A stretch of 64,000 nt of DNA from Crocodylus rhombifer (GCA_038503035.1 JAVSML010025538.1:2210880-2274879); one strand, 5' to 3'; shown: positions 12,115 through 25,412, counted from the first letter of the stretch. Numbers and translations: made by a program. The notes: generated by a model not told the origin, from the letters alone.

Positions 12115-13989
12115 TTCCTATCTATAAAATGGCGATGGTAATACTTAGTCTCTCATCATTATTTTAATTTGTCAGCTTTTTCAAATGTCCCTTATTGTCC
12201 TACTTACTACTAAGAACAATAGGCCAACTATTTGGGAGCACTACGGTAACAGTGACAGTGATAAAAAATCCTAAAAAGTAAAAATTTCCAGGTTTTCATT
12301 TAGATTAATCAGTTTGGTAGATTTAGGACTTTAAAACAGATATTTCATGATACTTGAATTGTATAATTTATATTTACTTGTCAAAATAAAGTAGACAAAA
12401 AGACTACAACAAATCTGTAACTTAAAAGTTTAATGGAAAGAGCTTCTGTAAAAAGTGTGAAAAACAAGCCACACTAGTGTCATAATCCCCATTCTTTTAA
12501 TCTTTAGAGCACAAATGCATGTTATAACAAGTTATTTCAGATATGTGAACAACTTTGCTTTTGACTTGTACTTTTGTATCAAGATCTGATTCTAAATAAG
12601 GAATGGGATAAACCATTTTATAATCGGTAATGTACTACATGTGTATATCATGTCATGGGTGAATAGGGCACAACGCCCAGCCATATGGTATACTTAAGAG
12701 CCAACTCATCTACATACTCTGTTACCAGGCAACATGCTGGACTTCAATCTCAGCTTGGTAAAAATATGACCCCTTAGCCCTAGCAGTTGATTGATATTCA
12801 TTGTGCCAGTTAGGTTATGATCACCAGGGAAAATAATAACACCAATTAGGCACACAGAGATTTGGCATAATTAAACCTTCCCAAAATTCCAAATGAACAT
12901 TTTTTTCTTTCTATTGTCATCTGCTGTAATCTCTGTGTTAGTTTGCTGAAAAAGGATTAATATTTTTTTCCTGAGAATGCATCTGTAGATACTAAAGTAT
13001 TATATTCATAGACAAATTAATGTCAGCTTCCTCACAACATACTACTAATTATCTCGGGGACCATTATCTCCCAAAGGTTAGAAACTTCAGCCTCTTCCTT
13101 AGATTTTTACCAGAATTTTCTAGCAGAAGCTGTCAAATGTGTCAAATCCTGCTAAGAGCTGTGAGGCTGTACTGTAATAGAAAATACTGATCATGACAGA
13201 AGAAAAGCTGAAAGCTAAAAGCAACATGCACATTTAGCACTACAGAATTGATACAAACCTATCTTCAAGATGAATGGTCATTTTTTTATCCACTAAGTCA
13301 TGCAGTTTTTTCTGAAATATTGAAATCTTACTTCAAAGACATTAAGAATGAAATTTTCCACATTGTGTATAAGGGAATTAGGCATGAAACTCCTTTTACT
13401 TCTAACAAGGTCTACATGCCTAACCCCTTAAATGATACAAAATGTAGGAGAATTGGGGTGCACTCAGATACTAATACTGATCTTTCTGAAAGCTAAAAAA
13501 GAATTCATTCTGCTCTCCATATGTGCAACTTTTCCTTTATTTACTACATGACCCAAGTGAAAGTAGAAATCCATTTCCATTCATTCACCTCAGTACAGAA
13601 TGGCTTGTGGCCTCCAGTATGAAGACACTCCTGCTGAACATAACAATTGACATGAGTTACCCAATACAAAAATGCCAGGCAGTTACACTGTGTTTTCCAG
13701 TAGAGGATTAGGTAGTGAAATAATTGTAAAAAAAAAAAACAAAACAATACAATCTGCCCTGAATTAGTTCCTTAAATTAGTTTTCCTGTCACTTGTATAA
13801 GCGTTTATTATTTAAAATACAATAAATTCCTTCCTAATAAACAATCTTCAACAGATATGGTTCACTGAGCACAATTATTTTCTATGTTAAAGCTAAGACG
13901 AAATATTTCAGGAAGAAAAAAAATGAATTCAAAACGTGAAAATAACCAATTGTGTCCAAGAGAGAACTTCCAGGTCAGTGTCTAATTAT
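12115..13989. other. single-copy AT-rich DNA, no gene seen
   Basis: AT-rich with only short open frames. No splice-bounded candidate that I trust. Confidence 0.5.
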
Positions 13990-14046
13990 TTCAGCTAATT
14001 TTTAATAAGTTCAGCTAATTTTAATAAGTTCAGCTAATTTTAATAA
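13990..14046 (+). repeat. triplicated 18-20 bp tandem repeat
   Basis: Three consecutive units of TTCAGCTAATTTTAATAAG (13990-14009, 14010-14028, 14029-14046), differing only by one T in the first and a trimmed end in the last. A small local slippage duplication. Confidence 0.85.
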
Positions 14047-14590
14047 TTCAACAAATAAAACATTTAATCAACACCAGAAAACCTTTATACATATCTAAAA
14101 GTCATCAATTTAATTTACCGTATTCCTTATCAATATATACTCATTTTAACAATGAAAGCAAAATGAATTATTCCTAAATTGCTTAGGGGAAAAATGTATG
14201 CAAAGGCATGTTTTTATGCTTTGTAGCCTCAGCCAGGGGTAGAAGATTTTTTTTTTTTTGCCAGAGGTAGAAGAAATACAGTACTGTGACATTACCCAAG
14301 CATGCAAAATGAAAAAAACCCAGGAAGAATAAATTTAGGTTGAACCTGTGGCCAGAAATAGAAAAGATAATTCATTAACGCATGACACTTGCACATGTTT
14401 TCGCTGTTTATTAAAGACTGAATGTCATCTATTCCTTGTACTTATGTTCTGTGTCTTAAGATACACTATTAACAAGAATCAGGTATTAAGTACATCATCT
14501 ACTCTGATTCCTTATGACTACACATCTGAGTTTTTAGTCCAAATCTAACTGAGAAATACAAATACAGGGAAAACACACATTTGCACTTAC

Positions 14591-14653
14591 AGAAAGAAGG
14601 CTCCTCTCATGAAAACTGTAGGCACCACTTGCATTGGTCTTCTGTGTGGTTTC
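14591..14653 (-). other. candidate 63-nt cassette exon
   Basis: On the minus strand, a strong acceptor (GTTTGTTTTTTTTCCTTAG, ending at 14654) precedes 63 nt, which are followed by a consensus donor GTAAGTG (14590 downward). The 63 nt are open in phase 0 and would encode 21 residues beginning ETTQKTNASGA and ending SFHERSLLS. The segment is not part of any repeat I recognise. A small in-frame exon is common in large vertebrate genes with long introns, which would fit this gene-poor window. I do not recognise the peptide, and a 63-nt stretch is open by chance fairly often, so this stays a candidate only. Confidence 0.25.
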
Positions 14654-14879
14654 CTAAGGAAAAAAAACAAACATTTTTTTAAATGGAGAGATTCACTTGA
14701 GACTTTGCTTACATTTTAACACCTTTTTTCCCACACTGGGAGATCGGCTCAGTTTCCTAAACATTATTACATGGCTTTCTTTGATCTAAAGATAAAAAGA
14801 GCAAGAAAGCTGGGAGAGAGGGATTATTATATAATATGCAAATAGGCACGTTACCTTTTTTTGGTTTCAGTGTGTGCAT

Positions 14880-15330
14880 CAACACATGTGCGCTTTACTA
14901 TGTAGCTGACTAATTAGCTCCACAGTCAAGTGTCACCATCTACACGTGCATCCATATTAGGGTGCAGTAAATTAACTAACTCCACTGTAGGATAGCACTG
15001 TCCGGGACAAGTACAATCCTACAGCAGAGTATTAACATGTGCCAAAATGTACATATAGACTGACCGGGGCTGGCTGGCGCATGAGAGTGCTACAGTGCAG
15101 GGCTGCCTGCTGGCTAGCTCCACACTGTAGCACTCTTGTGCCCTAGCCAGCCCCTATACAGCATGTTGAGCTGGGGCAGAGCAACCCCAGGCTGGCATGC
15201 TGACCCTCCAGGCCCTCTGCCAACTGGGGCGACTTCAACCTGGCTCAGCATGCTGTGGTCTCAGGTGCACGTGTAAACACTGTGCCAATGAGCAATAAAA
15301 TCTGGTGCAAACTATGCCAGAGTTTATTTT
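14880..15330. mobile_element. probable MITE with internal hairpin
   Basis: The segment contains AGTGTCACCATCTACACGTGCAT (near 14930) and GGTGCACGTGTAAACACTGTG (near 15265), which look like opposed termini of the CTACAC/GTGTAAAC-ended MITEs also seen at 43.9 and 44.9 kb. Exact ends and target duplication are not clear. Confidence 0.45.
15067..15157. repeat. large imperfect hairpin
   Basis: GGGGCTGGCTGGCGCATGAG plus AGTGCTACAGTG (15067-15101) is the inverted copy of 15121-15157 (CACTGTAGCACTCTTGTGCC plus CTAGCCAGCCCC). Arms are about 35 bp with a few mismatches and a loop of about 20 nt. Confidence 0.85.
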
Positions 15331-15589
15331 TATGTGCTACTTGCAATGTAGAGATACCCTTTGTTACCTGATAGTGAAGCTAAGCTTCACCTTGTAATAA
15401 GGGTATGTACAAACATTTGCCACACTTGGTCTACAATCAAGCTGTTTACTTTAAACCACATGATCATAGTCTGGAAGCCATGTGTACAGCTGGTTGCCAG
15501 TGCCAGAAGCTGTGTGGAACCCTGCATAAATAATATGGAATGGGGAGAGGAGTAGGCAAAATTAGTGAGGCGAGTTAGTCTTCATGAGG

Positions 15590-15830
15590 TTGATAGATCA
15601 CAAGTGCTGCTGCACCTGCAAAAGCGGGGGACGATGGGTCTCAGCAGGGGGTTGTCCAGGGGCTAAACATATCCCGGTCAGGGTCTGGAAATAGGGAGAG
15701 CACAGCCCTGAGGCTGGCTCAAGCAGCTGGGCTTTCCCAGCCCTGGGGCTGCACTCAGAACACGTGCAGGTGCTCGCTAGAACTGGTTAACCCATTCCCA
15801 ATCTAAGTTAATTCACTTATTCAGGTGCAT
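15590..15830. repeat. GC-rich unclassified block
   Basis: An island of GC-rich sequence in AT-rich DNA (CCCAGCCCTGGGGCTGC near 15740), probably part of an old repeat. No coding signal. Confidence 0.35.
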
Positions 15831-16120
15831 TACAGAACACAAATGAAAAGTATGATTGTGGACTAAACACTTATACCGACAACTGTTTTTGTGTGGTTAT
15901 GTAATGGATTTGCATTATGGAAAGTAGAAGAAAAACCAGCAGGTGTCCTTGCATTTACTACAAGCCTACAATGTAGGTTAGCTTCATGACCTACTTAGTC
16001 ACTGTATAATTCCCGAATGGTAATTGCAGAGCTGTAACTCAAGCATTTTGACAGTTCAAACCATTGTTATAATTTTTAACCTACAGATGTGAGTTTTATG
16101 TAAACATTTTAAATCCTCCT

Positions 16121-16136
16121 CCCCCCCCCCCCCCCC
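16121..16136 (+). repeat. poly-C tract, 16 nt
   Basis: Sixteen consecutive C, followed by ACACA. Length is prone to sequencing and slippage error. Confidence 0.9.
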
Positions 16137-19100
16137 ACACTTTTCAGTGGTAAACTTGAAGAACTATTGTGAAAGGAAAATTACTACATACAAACAAAGA
16201 TAAAAGGTTTGGTTATAAGCAATATCTGGAACATAACATACATGTACATAGCTGTGCATTAAAACAGAGACATTCTATGCTGTGCCACCTTTTTTGTTGA
16301 TAGGCATGTTAAAATATTTGACTGAATTAGTCATTAAATTCTAGTAGTGGTAATAATCACAGCTCAAAACAAAAGGGTGGCTCATTTCTGTTTTGGATTT
16401 CCATATGCAAGCTGTAGTACGAGTTTCCTGAAAACAACACGTTTAGAAATACAAGGAATATACTGTATATAGACTGATACTTGAGGGCTAAGGCCATTTC
16501 ATATCTAGATATCAAATAACGGTTTGCTTAGTTATAGATATTTGTGCCCCAGCCTTTCAAAATCCCATGTGTTAAATGTATTGCATGTCTATCCCAAATG
16601 ATGCTTTTCTTTCTCATTACAAATTTGCTTAATTCTTAACTAGACCAAAATTCTGTAGATGAAAGTTCAGTCACAGCTACCCCAAACTAATGGAAGATGA
16701 AAACACATACAATATTAAACAAAAAAAAATAAGTGTAGTCATTAGCCCATCAGTACTGTATTTACTACATACACTGTAAGACAAGTTCAAGAAGATCTCA
16801 GAATTTGACAGACAGCAAAAAGAAAAAACTTCTGGAGCTATGAGTGCAGGGCAGGATAAATGACCAGAGCTCCTAATAATCCAAAAGGTATAATGTTTTT
16901 CAAGGAGCCTAGCTACATTTTCCCCAAGGCTTACTGTTTTTGATGGCTTCCATGTTTGGGTGCTGTTAGAAAGCAATCTGCCCTTTTCAGCAAGGCCACC
17001 GGGTTCCAGAGCAGTACCAGCTGCAAGCACTGAGCTGATTGGCTACAGAGTCAACTGGGCTGACTATACAAGGTGGGGCCCTTCTTTTGGGGCCCCCTCA
17101 GCTCTATACCCATTCAGTTCAGTGCATGCAGATAGTGCTGCTCTCAGGCCAGTGGTTCTGCTGAGAGCGCAAGTTGCCTTGTAACTGGTGCCCATCCTGA
17201 CGCAATAAAAATACAACTGATAGTTAAGACGTTTTATTCACGTCTCAAAATTGCAACCACGAAATCAGTGTACTTTTCCAAAATCCAAGCCAACAGTTCT
17301 TGTATCTGTCACTGGCAGTCTTAGGCCAAAATGATTATCTTCCAGTATTACATGGATTTCCCTTTGCTAGAGTAGTATCTTATACATATTTATGTGAACT
17401 GTAATTTACCTTTAATTCACGTGAGAAAGACAAAAGAACAACAAACATTACATCCACAAAATGATAATACTTCAATTTTATCCTCTAAAGTGACTAAAGA
17501 AACCCTGATAACTTACACACAAATAAATACTATATGCCTTGAGCAAAAATAAAGAATATACTGTTGTACATTACAACATACTGCTATATTAAGTCAGAAC
17601 AAATGCACAGGGAACTGTCAAAACAGTTACTCTTTAAGTGATCAACTTGGGGATATCATTTAATCAGTAACTGCTAGTCCATTTGCTTAGCTTTATAATG
17701 TCTTCCTTTCTTTTATTTTCTTTCAGTGAAAACTGTTAAAATAGTTACATTATACAGACTAGAGGTAAACATATTTATATATGATCTGTCAACAAAGACA
17801 AGTAGTAGACAATTCCTCAGACGTTTGCTGGCATAAATGCATTTTAAAATAGGTATGAATCCACAGTCCTATTTTCTATCTGCACACAGGTTTCTAGAGA
17901 ACTTATGGGAAAGTCTGAGTGTCCTATGAAATGGTGACCACTTCTCTTGTTCCCTATCCAATACATTAGGTAAGACTCTACCACAACAAAGAGGTATGTG
18001 CAAGTATTCTTCCCCAGTTTCCCAAGAGTCTGCAAACACAGTCCATCTTCCAAGGGAAATATGGAAATACTATACTTTTGAGTCAACAACTATAACTGTA
18101 ATAAAATTTGGCTAATGACTACTTCTGCAATGCAGATTTAAAGCTACCATGTGAAAAAGGTGATTCAATGCTGTTGCACTAGTAGATAACGAATAACTAT
18201 TGCACATAAGTACACAGTGCACTTCTACACTTAAAAACTTCAGATGAACCAAAGCTGAATTAGATGCTTCACAGATACTTTGTAAACTATGCTTTAATTA
18301 CTGCTCAGTTGAACACTTGATGTGATCACAAATAACTCACATATTAGCCACATAACAGATAGGACAAGCGGGGACAGGTAATATGTAGCACAGATTCTGG
18401 AGCAGGTGCCACACACAGTACATGTCCTGGGCGCTACATGTGCTGTGAGTCAGCTCAGAGTCAGAGGCAGCACTGGGGGCTCTGCAAGGCAAATATTTGA
18501 CATCCCTGGTATATGAAGAGAAAACTACCAGCAGTGCACTCCTGTTTTGCAGTTCCTCTCCATGGGCACCCTATAATCACATGCATTTGATTGCTTTCAG
18601 CCCTAAACTATCTGGGTGCATTGAACACAACTTAAATAGTGGCCACCTCTCCAATCAGTTCCTGTGTATAATGACCCCCTACTGCCACTTCCTTCCAGCC
18701 CATAACAATAATTTCTTCAGATGCAGAAGAGGGAGGACTTTGAGAGAAGACTAGATGAAATACTGCTCTGTGCTTATGGAAAAGTTTATGTCAGTCTTAC
18801 GGAGTTTTCTCAAAGGTGGGGAAGGCATGGGTCTAGGTGAATTTCTGGTAGAAGCAAGAGGTATGGGCAAGCTACTGAGAATGGCCTGGCCTGTCCTCCC
18901 CTGAGACAATCAGCAGAGGCATTCCAAACAAGCATAAATTGTACTTGCAGGGTCAGTGAGGATGATAGCTCTAGGCCATTTAGGACTTTGTGAATAGTTG
19001 CCAGGACTTTGAAATTCCATGAGAAACCCAGACTTTGAATTATTTTGGCCACATAAGTGGTTCCCTTAGGCATTATAAAAAGCCCAGAGCAAAAAATAGA

Positions 19101-19278
19101 AATGAATACAGATAAACACAAACACTGAGCTCTAACCCTGATTCCCAAACCTGATACTTTGTACCTTCCCCAAAATATAAGTGAATCTAGTCTGTTGCTT
19201 TTCATTTTAATTCACTTCTAAAATTCAATTAGACAACGTTATCTGTTGCTGTAAGTTAAAAAGTCATTCCCTTTAAAG

Positions 19279-19288
19279 NNNNNNNNNN
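19279..19288. other. assembly gap (10 N)
   Basis: Ten N characters, probably a placeholder of unknown true size. Confidence 0.95.
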
Positions 19289-22169
19289 CACATGCACTCT
19301 GCCACTGGCCTCTGAATTTCTGTCAGCAGTAATTGTGTCTGTAGCTCCTAACTGTAAATGAAAACCCAGGGGGCATATTTGGATTCCAGTTTCCTTTGCC
19401 TAGCCATATCTTTTAATTTACACTGTCTGTCAAAAGGAGATGTTCATATGTACTAAAAGGAAATCCTTGGAACATCAGGTCAAAAAAAAAAAATAAAAAA
19501 AAAAAGCCAGCCAGGAAAATGAGAAATGTAATAGGATTGTGAGAAATTGTATCTCATATTTATTCTAACGTATTGTAAATAACTGGATACTTACAGAGAG
19601 TCTCACTGCATTTTATCATACTTAGCATAGGATGCTAGAAATCATTTACTGAAGATTTCAAGACGCAAGCTCACAATATCAATCCAGAAAGCTCTGAAAA
19701 ATTGATAAAAGGATCTAATTTCACCATTTACTTGCTTGGGATTTGATCATCATAATGTACTCCTGGCAAAATGTATTTTATTGATAAAACTAAATCTACA
19801 TAACTGAAAATGATAGTTATATTGTTTGTGTGTTGCACACAGGTGCATATTTCTAAAATGTTCACTAATTTGTGGGCACCGTGTAGCAGGTATCTATTAG
19901 AAAAGACATATTTATGTCAGTAAAATAAGGGAAAACTATGGCAAACTGGAAAATGATGTTATTGAATTCCACCTTTTGTTTTGAGAGTTCATTGTCACAG
20001 ACGAAACACTGAGCATTCAAACATTATTAAAGTGACAGAATTCTTTCATGAAACATATCCAGGAACAAAAGTATATAACATAATACAGCTCCATAAAAAT
20101 GGCAATTCATGTCCTCTGAATATATATGGCATTACATCAGAAGCATAAGTTTCAGATACAAAACCTGAAAGCTGCTTAAATAGTTTTCAAAGAGCTTTCA
20201 GTGAAAAGTGAAGCACCAGCATTATGCAGAATCCAGTATTTCAAGCAGATGCTGAAATGTCAAGAGAAGACAATAAAAGTGTTTTGGGTACAGAATATTA
20301 ACATGAAAATTCACTTAGCTTGGTCATCCCTGAACATGTTGTCCTGGTCATTACAGGACATTAAAGAACAGAACAAATTCTAACATGCCACTAACAAGAT
20401 TTAGTGCCAAAATACACTACATTTCTAAGAAAAGCAACGTGAGTGAAGATTGATTGAATACATTTACAGTGGTACAAACTGCCATCTGCAAAGCCAAAGA
20501 GCTAAAAAAGCTTGTAATATGTAATATGTACTCCTTTTAATCATCTGCATTAACAAGCTGTGATACATATCCTCACCCAACATGGCAGAGGTGGCACCAT
20601 TAGAACGTACCATCTTGCCCACTTACTCCTACTCAGCACACTGAAAAAAATTATCTGTCCTCTAATAAGCCTTCCTGAGACAGATGCTGGGTTTGCCCTA
20701 GGCATGCACCAAAACAAATGGAACATTATATTATTTCAGTTTGCTGCATATATGTGGCAGGAGTGAATGAGAGGTGCGTGTTTTCATGGCTGTATTCATT
20801 TGCATTTCTCATAGGTTGCAAGAGTTCAATGCCATCATTTCATCACAACTGTCAATCTACTACTAATTTTTTAAGAGCCTATTTTATCTATTTTACCTAC
20901 TGTTCAGTCCAGCCAGATGCCTGTTGAAAGTCTATAAATGGAAAAGATGTGAATAACGCCACAGCAAATATTGTTTGTGAAGGAAGAAAGGAAGGTCTTG
21001 GCACAACTTTCCAAATTAAAAAGATTTGAAAAAAGAATGCAGTGGTGAGTGTACACTGGACTCAGGAAAACTCCTGACAGGAGAAATTTTCCCATTGTGA
21101 GAAAAGGAAAAGGTAAGAGGACTAAAACGCAGCTGAAGCAGGATGTGGTAGAATGCAAATGTGACCAGTAAGTCACTCAGAAGTGATGTTTTGTCACACA
21201 ATATGCCCTCTAAAAGTGCTCTACAACCATGCCCCAGCTGGAGATCCCGTGCCTTCTTTCCCCCCTTGCCATCCTAAAAACAGCACTAGAGCTGAGGGTC
21301 AGGGAGGAACTAAGGGAGAGGGGGGTTGCAGATACAAAGCCAGCTCCAAAGTGGAGCTTGATCCCTCCCCCCTCCCCCAACAAAGAATGTGTGTTGTCTT
21401 GGGGGATCACCCTAACTCATGGTGCTTCTTGTGAAATAACATGAGTTACAGTGGGGAGCTACATATTTGTCAGCATCCATACTCATTCCAGTGGTAAGGG
21501 GAGAGCAATAATCAGGAAGAACTAGGGAAATATAAACAGTCTTGTCCCAATAGATTTTTCTATAATTTTCTGATCAGCATACTCCTATTTAGAAGAGAGG
21601 CACAACTAGTTAGAAAATGGGAGTGGATTTCTTGATTTCTCAAATTTTCCTGGACACTGATGCTGATTGTATGTATGACTAGACAAATCACTTACTGGTG
21701 TTTGTCATCTTTGAGTTTATGCATCTCAATCTTGTGTGGGGATTGGCAACATTTAAAACTGAACATTCTCTATGCTTCTATTTTTTATCTATATAATAGA
21801 GAGATAACAACAGCCCTCTTTGGAAGGTCATGTGATCTCTTAAGTAATATGAGAAACAATGTTTAATACGGTGTTGTATAGCAACATATGGTACAATATT
21901 CTTAATATATTGTACAGGTTTACAACAGTGGTATCCCACTCTTCCCATGGCCAGTTCTGCAGCATCCTTCAGTCTGAAGAGCCAAATCAGATTCTGGAAT
22001 GCTCTAAATATTACTCCTTGATCAGGATGTACCACTAACATAATCGCTTCAACTTCCACACCCCTCATATACTAAGAGCATCCCATAGGTCATAAATCAA
22101 AAAGTAAACCCCTGATTCTATGATTCTGTATGTATTTACATATATATGTAATTTCAGTCACCAGTAGCC

Positions 22170-22860
22170 CCAATGGGCGCATCCACACATGCAAGTACAT
22201 GCGTTTGCAGAAGCTCAAATAGAAGTGGTGCAAATCTGAGCCAGGGCTTTTTGCCTCAGCTCATGTGCTTGGACATACACTTCGGTGTGGAGCAAATTGT
22301 GCCACTTCGGGCAAAATAACCCTGCCTGGCTCCTCCTGGATCTTCAGTCAGGGGGAGCTAGAGCCTGGGGCCAGCACCTGTGCTGTCCCCAGCTGTATAA
22401 AAAGCCACCCTGGTAAGTAGTTGAGGGCGAACAGCTCTCAGGAGCTCCTGAGGCCCAGACAATTGGTACCTGGGGACACTTACCCCTTGTGCCAGCTGGA
22501 CTGCTGAAGCAGCCTTGAGAGTTCCCTGCACCCTCTACCCACTGCAGCAGTCTGGCAGTGGGGGCTGCTGCCTGGCTGTCACCTGCTGTGCACCTGCCAG
22601 ACCCAGATGGGGACTGCACAGCCAATAGAGGCATCTGCCCCTCTGGGCTAGCTGCCAGTTAACTGTGGTGCAGGATTGGCTTCTGTACAGCACTGCTTCC
22701 ATGTGTGTCCCTTGCCCAGCCATCTAGGCAGCTATTGCTTGGAAGATGTTCTGAACCATCAAAGCAGGTGGCCTGTTTGAACTGTCAAAGCATGTCCTCC
22801 TGGCCCTATTTGGCCAAGAGGTCAGCCACAGCCAGCTGGGTCCAAGGTGCCAGCTCTTCA
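22170..22860. repeat. GC-rich probable MITE or DNA-transposon end
   Basis: Starts near GGGCGCATCCACACATGCAAG, which resembles the opening of the CATCTACAC-type MITEs, then becomes GC-rich. It may be an independent MITE or the 5' part of the element carrying the transposase remnant downstream. Neither end is fixed. Confidence 0.35.
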
Positions 22861-23374
22861 GAAGAGATTCAGAATCAGATTATATATAGTTATTAGTTAT
22901 TAATATTATTATAGTTAATTTACATACAGACAGACTGAAGGCAACACAGAAGTCAGATAGAGATTCAGATTGAGACTAACACAGAACTCAAGGTCTTAGA
23001 AGAAGGAGATATATTAATTTAGGTACACATTACAACAAGAAAAACAAGAAGTACAGTAGTAGTCACATATTCACATTAATAGAACATCACAGAAGAAGAC
23101 ATCATTTATAGTTATTAATAATCAAAGCAGAGTCCAGTGCATGCACACAACACAGAGGGAATAAAACGCATAACACAAAAGGAGCAAGACACACACATAC
23201 CTTCTGCAGCATAGGAAAGATTAATATGAAGTGTACTGGAAAGGTAAGTGCCAGGTCTTCTGGCATGGGAGGGAGAGCGGGTAGGGGGAAGCTACAGCTG
23301 CAAGTCCCTGCCCCCCCACACATAGACACATTCTTTTCCCAAGCAGCCATGAGGCTTCTGCTGTTAATGGAAGC

Positions 23375-25135
23375 ATGAAAGTGGGAGCAGTACCTGTACC
23401 TGACATCCCTGTACCTGCACCACCTCCTCTAACTCCAGAAATAGGCACCAGCACCAGAATCACTGTCTTCTCCACCCCAATGTCATCTCCCAGTGTGATC
23501 CTCCCACTGCCAGAGGAGGAGCTGGAACCAGGGGTCCTGAGCACCCTGGCTCAAGCAATTCTGGGGACCGAGGGGGAATCAGAGTTTGTGCTCCACAACC
23601 CTCAAAGTTCCCCTAGACCCAGGTCTCTTTCTCCAGAAAGCAGCACTTCAGAGGAGGTTGAGGTTATGGAGACTCAGGCAAGTGAATCAGCTGAGGCAAC
23701 TCCTCCTGCTGTTGTGCCTCAGCCTGCTGAGGAGGGAGCTAGGGCAGGCTCCCCACCCTCAGTCCAGAAGCAAGCAAGCAGCATAGTGTGGGAACATTTT
23801 GAGCTTGCAGATGATCCCAGGTTTGCTATCCACCAGTGCTGCCAAAGGCAGATCAGCTGGGGCAAGCTGGTGAAACACTTCGCCACCATGACACTGCTAC
23901 TGCAGTATCACCCCCTTACCCTTCTTTCTGCTTATCTTGGCACCAGTGTGAGCACGCCCAAAGGGAAGTCCCCTGCTCACTCCAAAGCCACCGTCACCCC
24001 AAAGCAGAGGTAGGCCACCCTGGAGTGGTGGGGGAAAGCTGCAGACAGAGGAGGGCACATTTCCAAGGCAAGTGAAATCACCCAGAGCATTAGGGAGATG
24101 CTTGCTCTGGATAGCCAGCCCTTCTCCATAGTTGAGCGACCAGGGTTCAGGCGGCTTATGGCACTTGCGGCCCCATCTTACCAAGTGCCCTCACGCACCA
24201 CCTTTAGCAGGATGGTGGGGCCTCCCTGTATGAGGCATGCAGGGAGTAGTTGAAGGAGGGTCTGCAGAAGGCAGGTCCACTGGTAGCCTTGCATTTTACC
24301 TCGGACATCTGGAGCAGCCAGGGTGGTGATCATGCCCACCTCTCCCTCACAGGGCACTGGTGTGATCAGTCAGGCTGTCGGTGGGCTCCTCTCCAAGCTG
24401 AGGTGCTGGATGAGTCCCACATGGCAAGGGAGATCATGCTGGCCATGAAATGCATGGTGCAGGGGTGGCTAATTGGGCAGGCTGATCTCACCCACAGGCT
24501 CATGGTCACCGACAATGCAGCCAATATGGTCAAGGCTGTCCGTAATGCCGACTTTGTTGGCATCCGCTGTGTGGTGAACAGGCTGCACCTCATAATCAGG
24601 AATACCTTGAAGGGGGACAAGGCTGCTGGTGATGGCACTGCCACCACTACTGCTACAAGCCAGCTGGTGCAGGAAGGTGACTGGCTACTTCCACAACAGT
24701 ATCAAGGGGGGCAAAATGCTGCAGGAGAAACACACAGAGCTGAACATCCTGCAGCACAAAATCATGCAGGATGTGGAGACTTGGTGCAACTCCACATACC
24801 TGATGCTTGAAAGGCTGGCAGAGCAACAGAAGGCCATCCATGAGATTGGCCTGCTTGGGAAGATCAGGATCAGTGGTCCCCTGAACAGAGCTGAGTGGGG
24901 TACCATCTCCCAGATCTTGGTGGTCCTCAAGCCCTTCCTCAAGGCCACCAAGACCCCTAGTGCTGGTGATGCCCTCCTTAGCCAGGTGATCCCCATAATG
25001 AGGGAACTTGAGAACCAAATGGAGAAGTTCCAGGGGATCAGTGTTCCTGTTTGAATGTACAAACCACTTTTCAGAGCTGGGTCTATGAACTGTGTTTCAT
25101 CAGCCTCCTAGGTAGCAGGTACAAAAACCCATGGA
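23375..25135 (+). pseudogene. decayed hAT transposase with BED zinc finger
   Basis: Remnant of a cut-and-paste transposase of the hAT superfamily (ZBED-like). Starting at ATG 23375, an acidic Pro/Ser-rich leader of about 135 residues precedes a degraded BED finger (SSIVWEHFELADDPRFAI, then HQCCQRQISWGK, 23783-23900). An in-frame TAG at 24011, where CAG would be expected, and a TGA at 24251 break the frame, which then shifts. The RNase-H-like core follows: TSDIWSS with the first catalytic Asp at 24304, VTDNAANM with the second Asp at 24511, and CVVNRLHLI, where the family's usual His is Asn. A second frameshift lies at about 24640-24690. VETWCNSTYLML then carries the catalytic Glu at 24776, with Cys where Trp is usual. 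A weak LLGSRYKNPW (to about 25135) may be the LLDPRYK-like motif. The C-terminal dimerisation region is absent. It cannot make an active enzyme. Confidence 0.85.
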
Positions 25136-25269
25136 CTCCCCAGGTACCTGTGCACTTTTACCTGTGCTGCTACATCCCCTCTTCCCCCACCCCAAACCCA
25201 GCCTGCCCCTCGCCCCCTGACTCCTCCATTTTCATTTTTACTGACTGACTTTCTTGTCTGCAATGAATG

Positions 25270-25412
25270 CCAGACCAGCCTCTGGCTTCTTTACTATTCC
25301 TTCCATCCAGAACAAGGAAACACACCAACTTCAGGTGCTTCCTCAATCTGACAAAGGGTTTTTCAACCCAAAACCCTGCTAAGATATATTTTTCTAACTA
25401 TTCCATTTTTTT
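25270..25412 (+). mobile_element. Penelope-like element terminal-repeat fragment
   Basis: TTCCATCCAGAACAAGGAAAC, then GACAAAGGGTTTTT, CCAAAACCCTGCTAAG and ATATTTTTCTAACTATTC, matches in order the terminal repeat seen at 34740-35020 (TTCCATCCAGGAGAACACC ... CCCAAAAGCTTGCAAAG ... TTTTTCCAGCTATT). It is a partial, diverged copy of the same or a sister family. Confidence 0.65.

Larger units (their letters stand above)
15840..22160. other. mostly single-copy DNA, no gene seen
   Basis: AT-rich sequence with a run of 16 C at 16121-16136, an A-rich tract at about 19480-19505, and small GC-richer patches near 17030-17180, 18380-18490 and 21220-21400 that I cannot classify. No open frame stands out. 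Confidence 0.45.
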
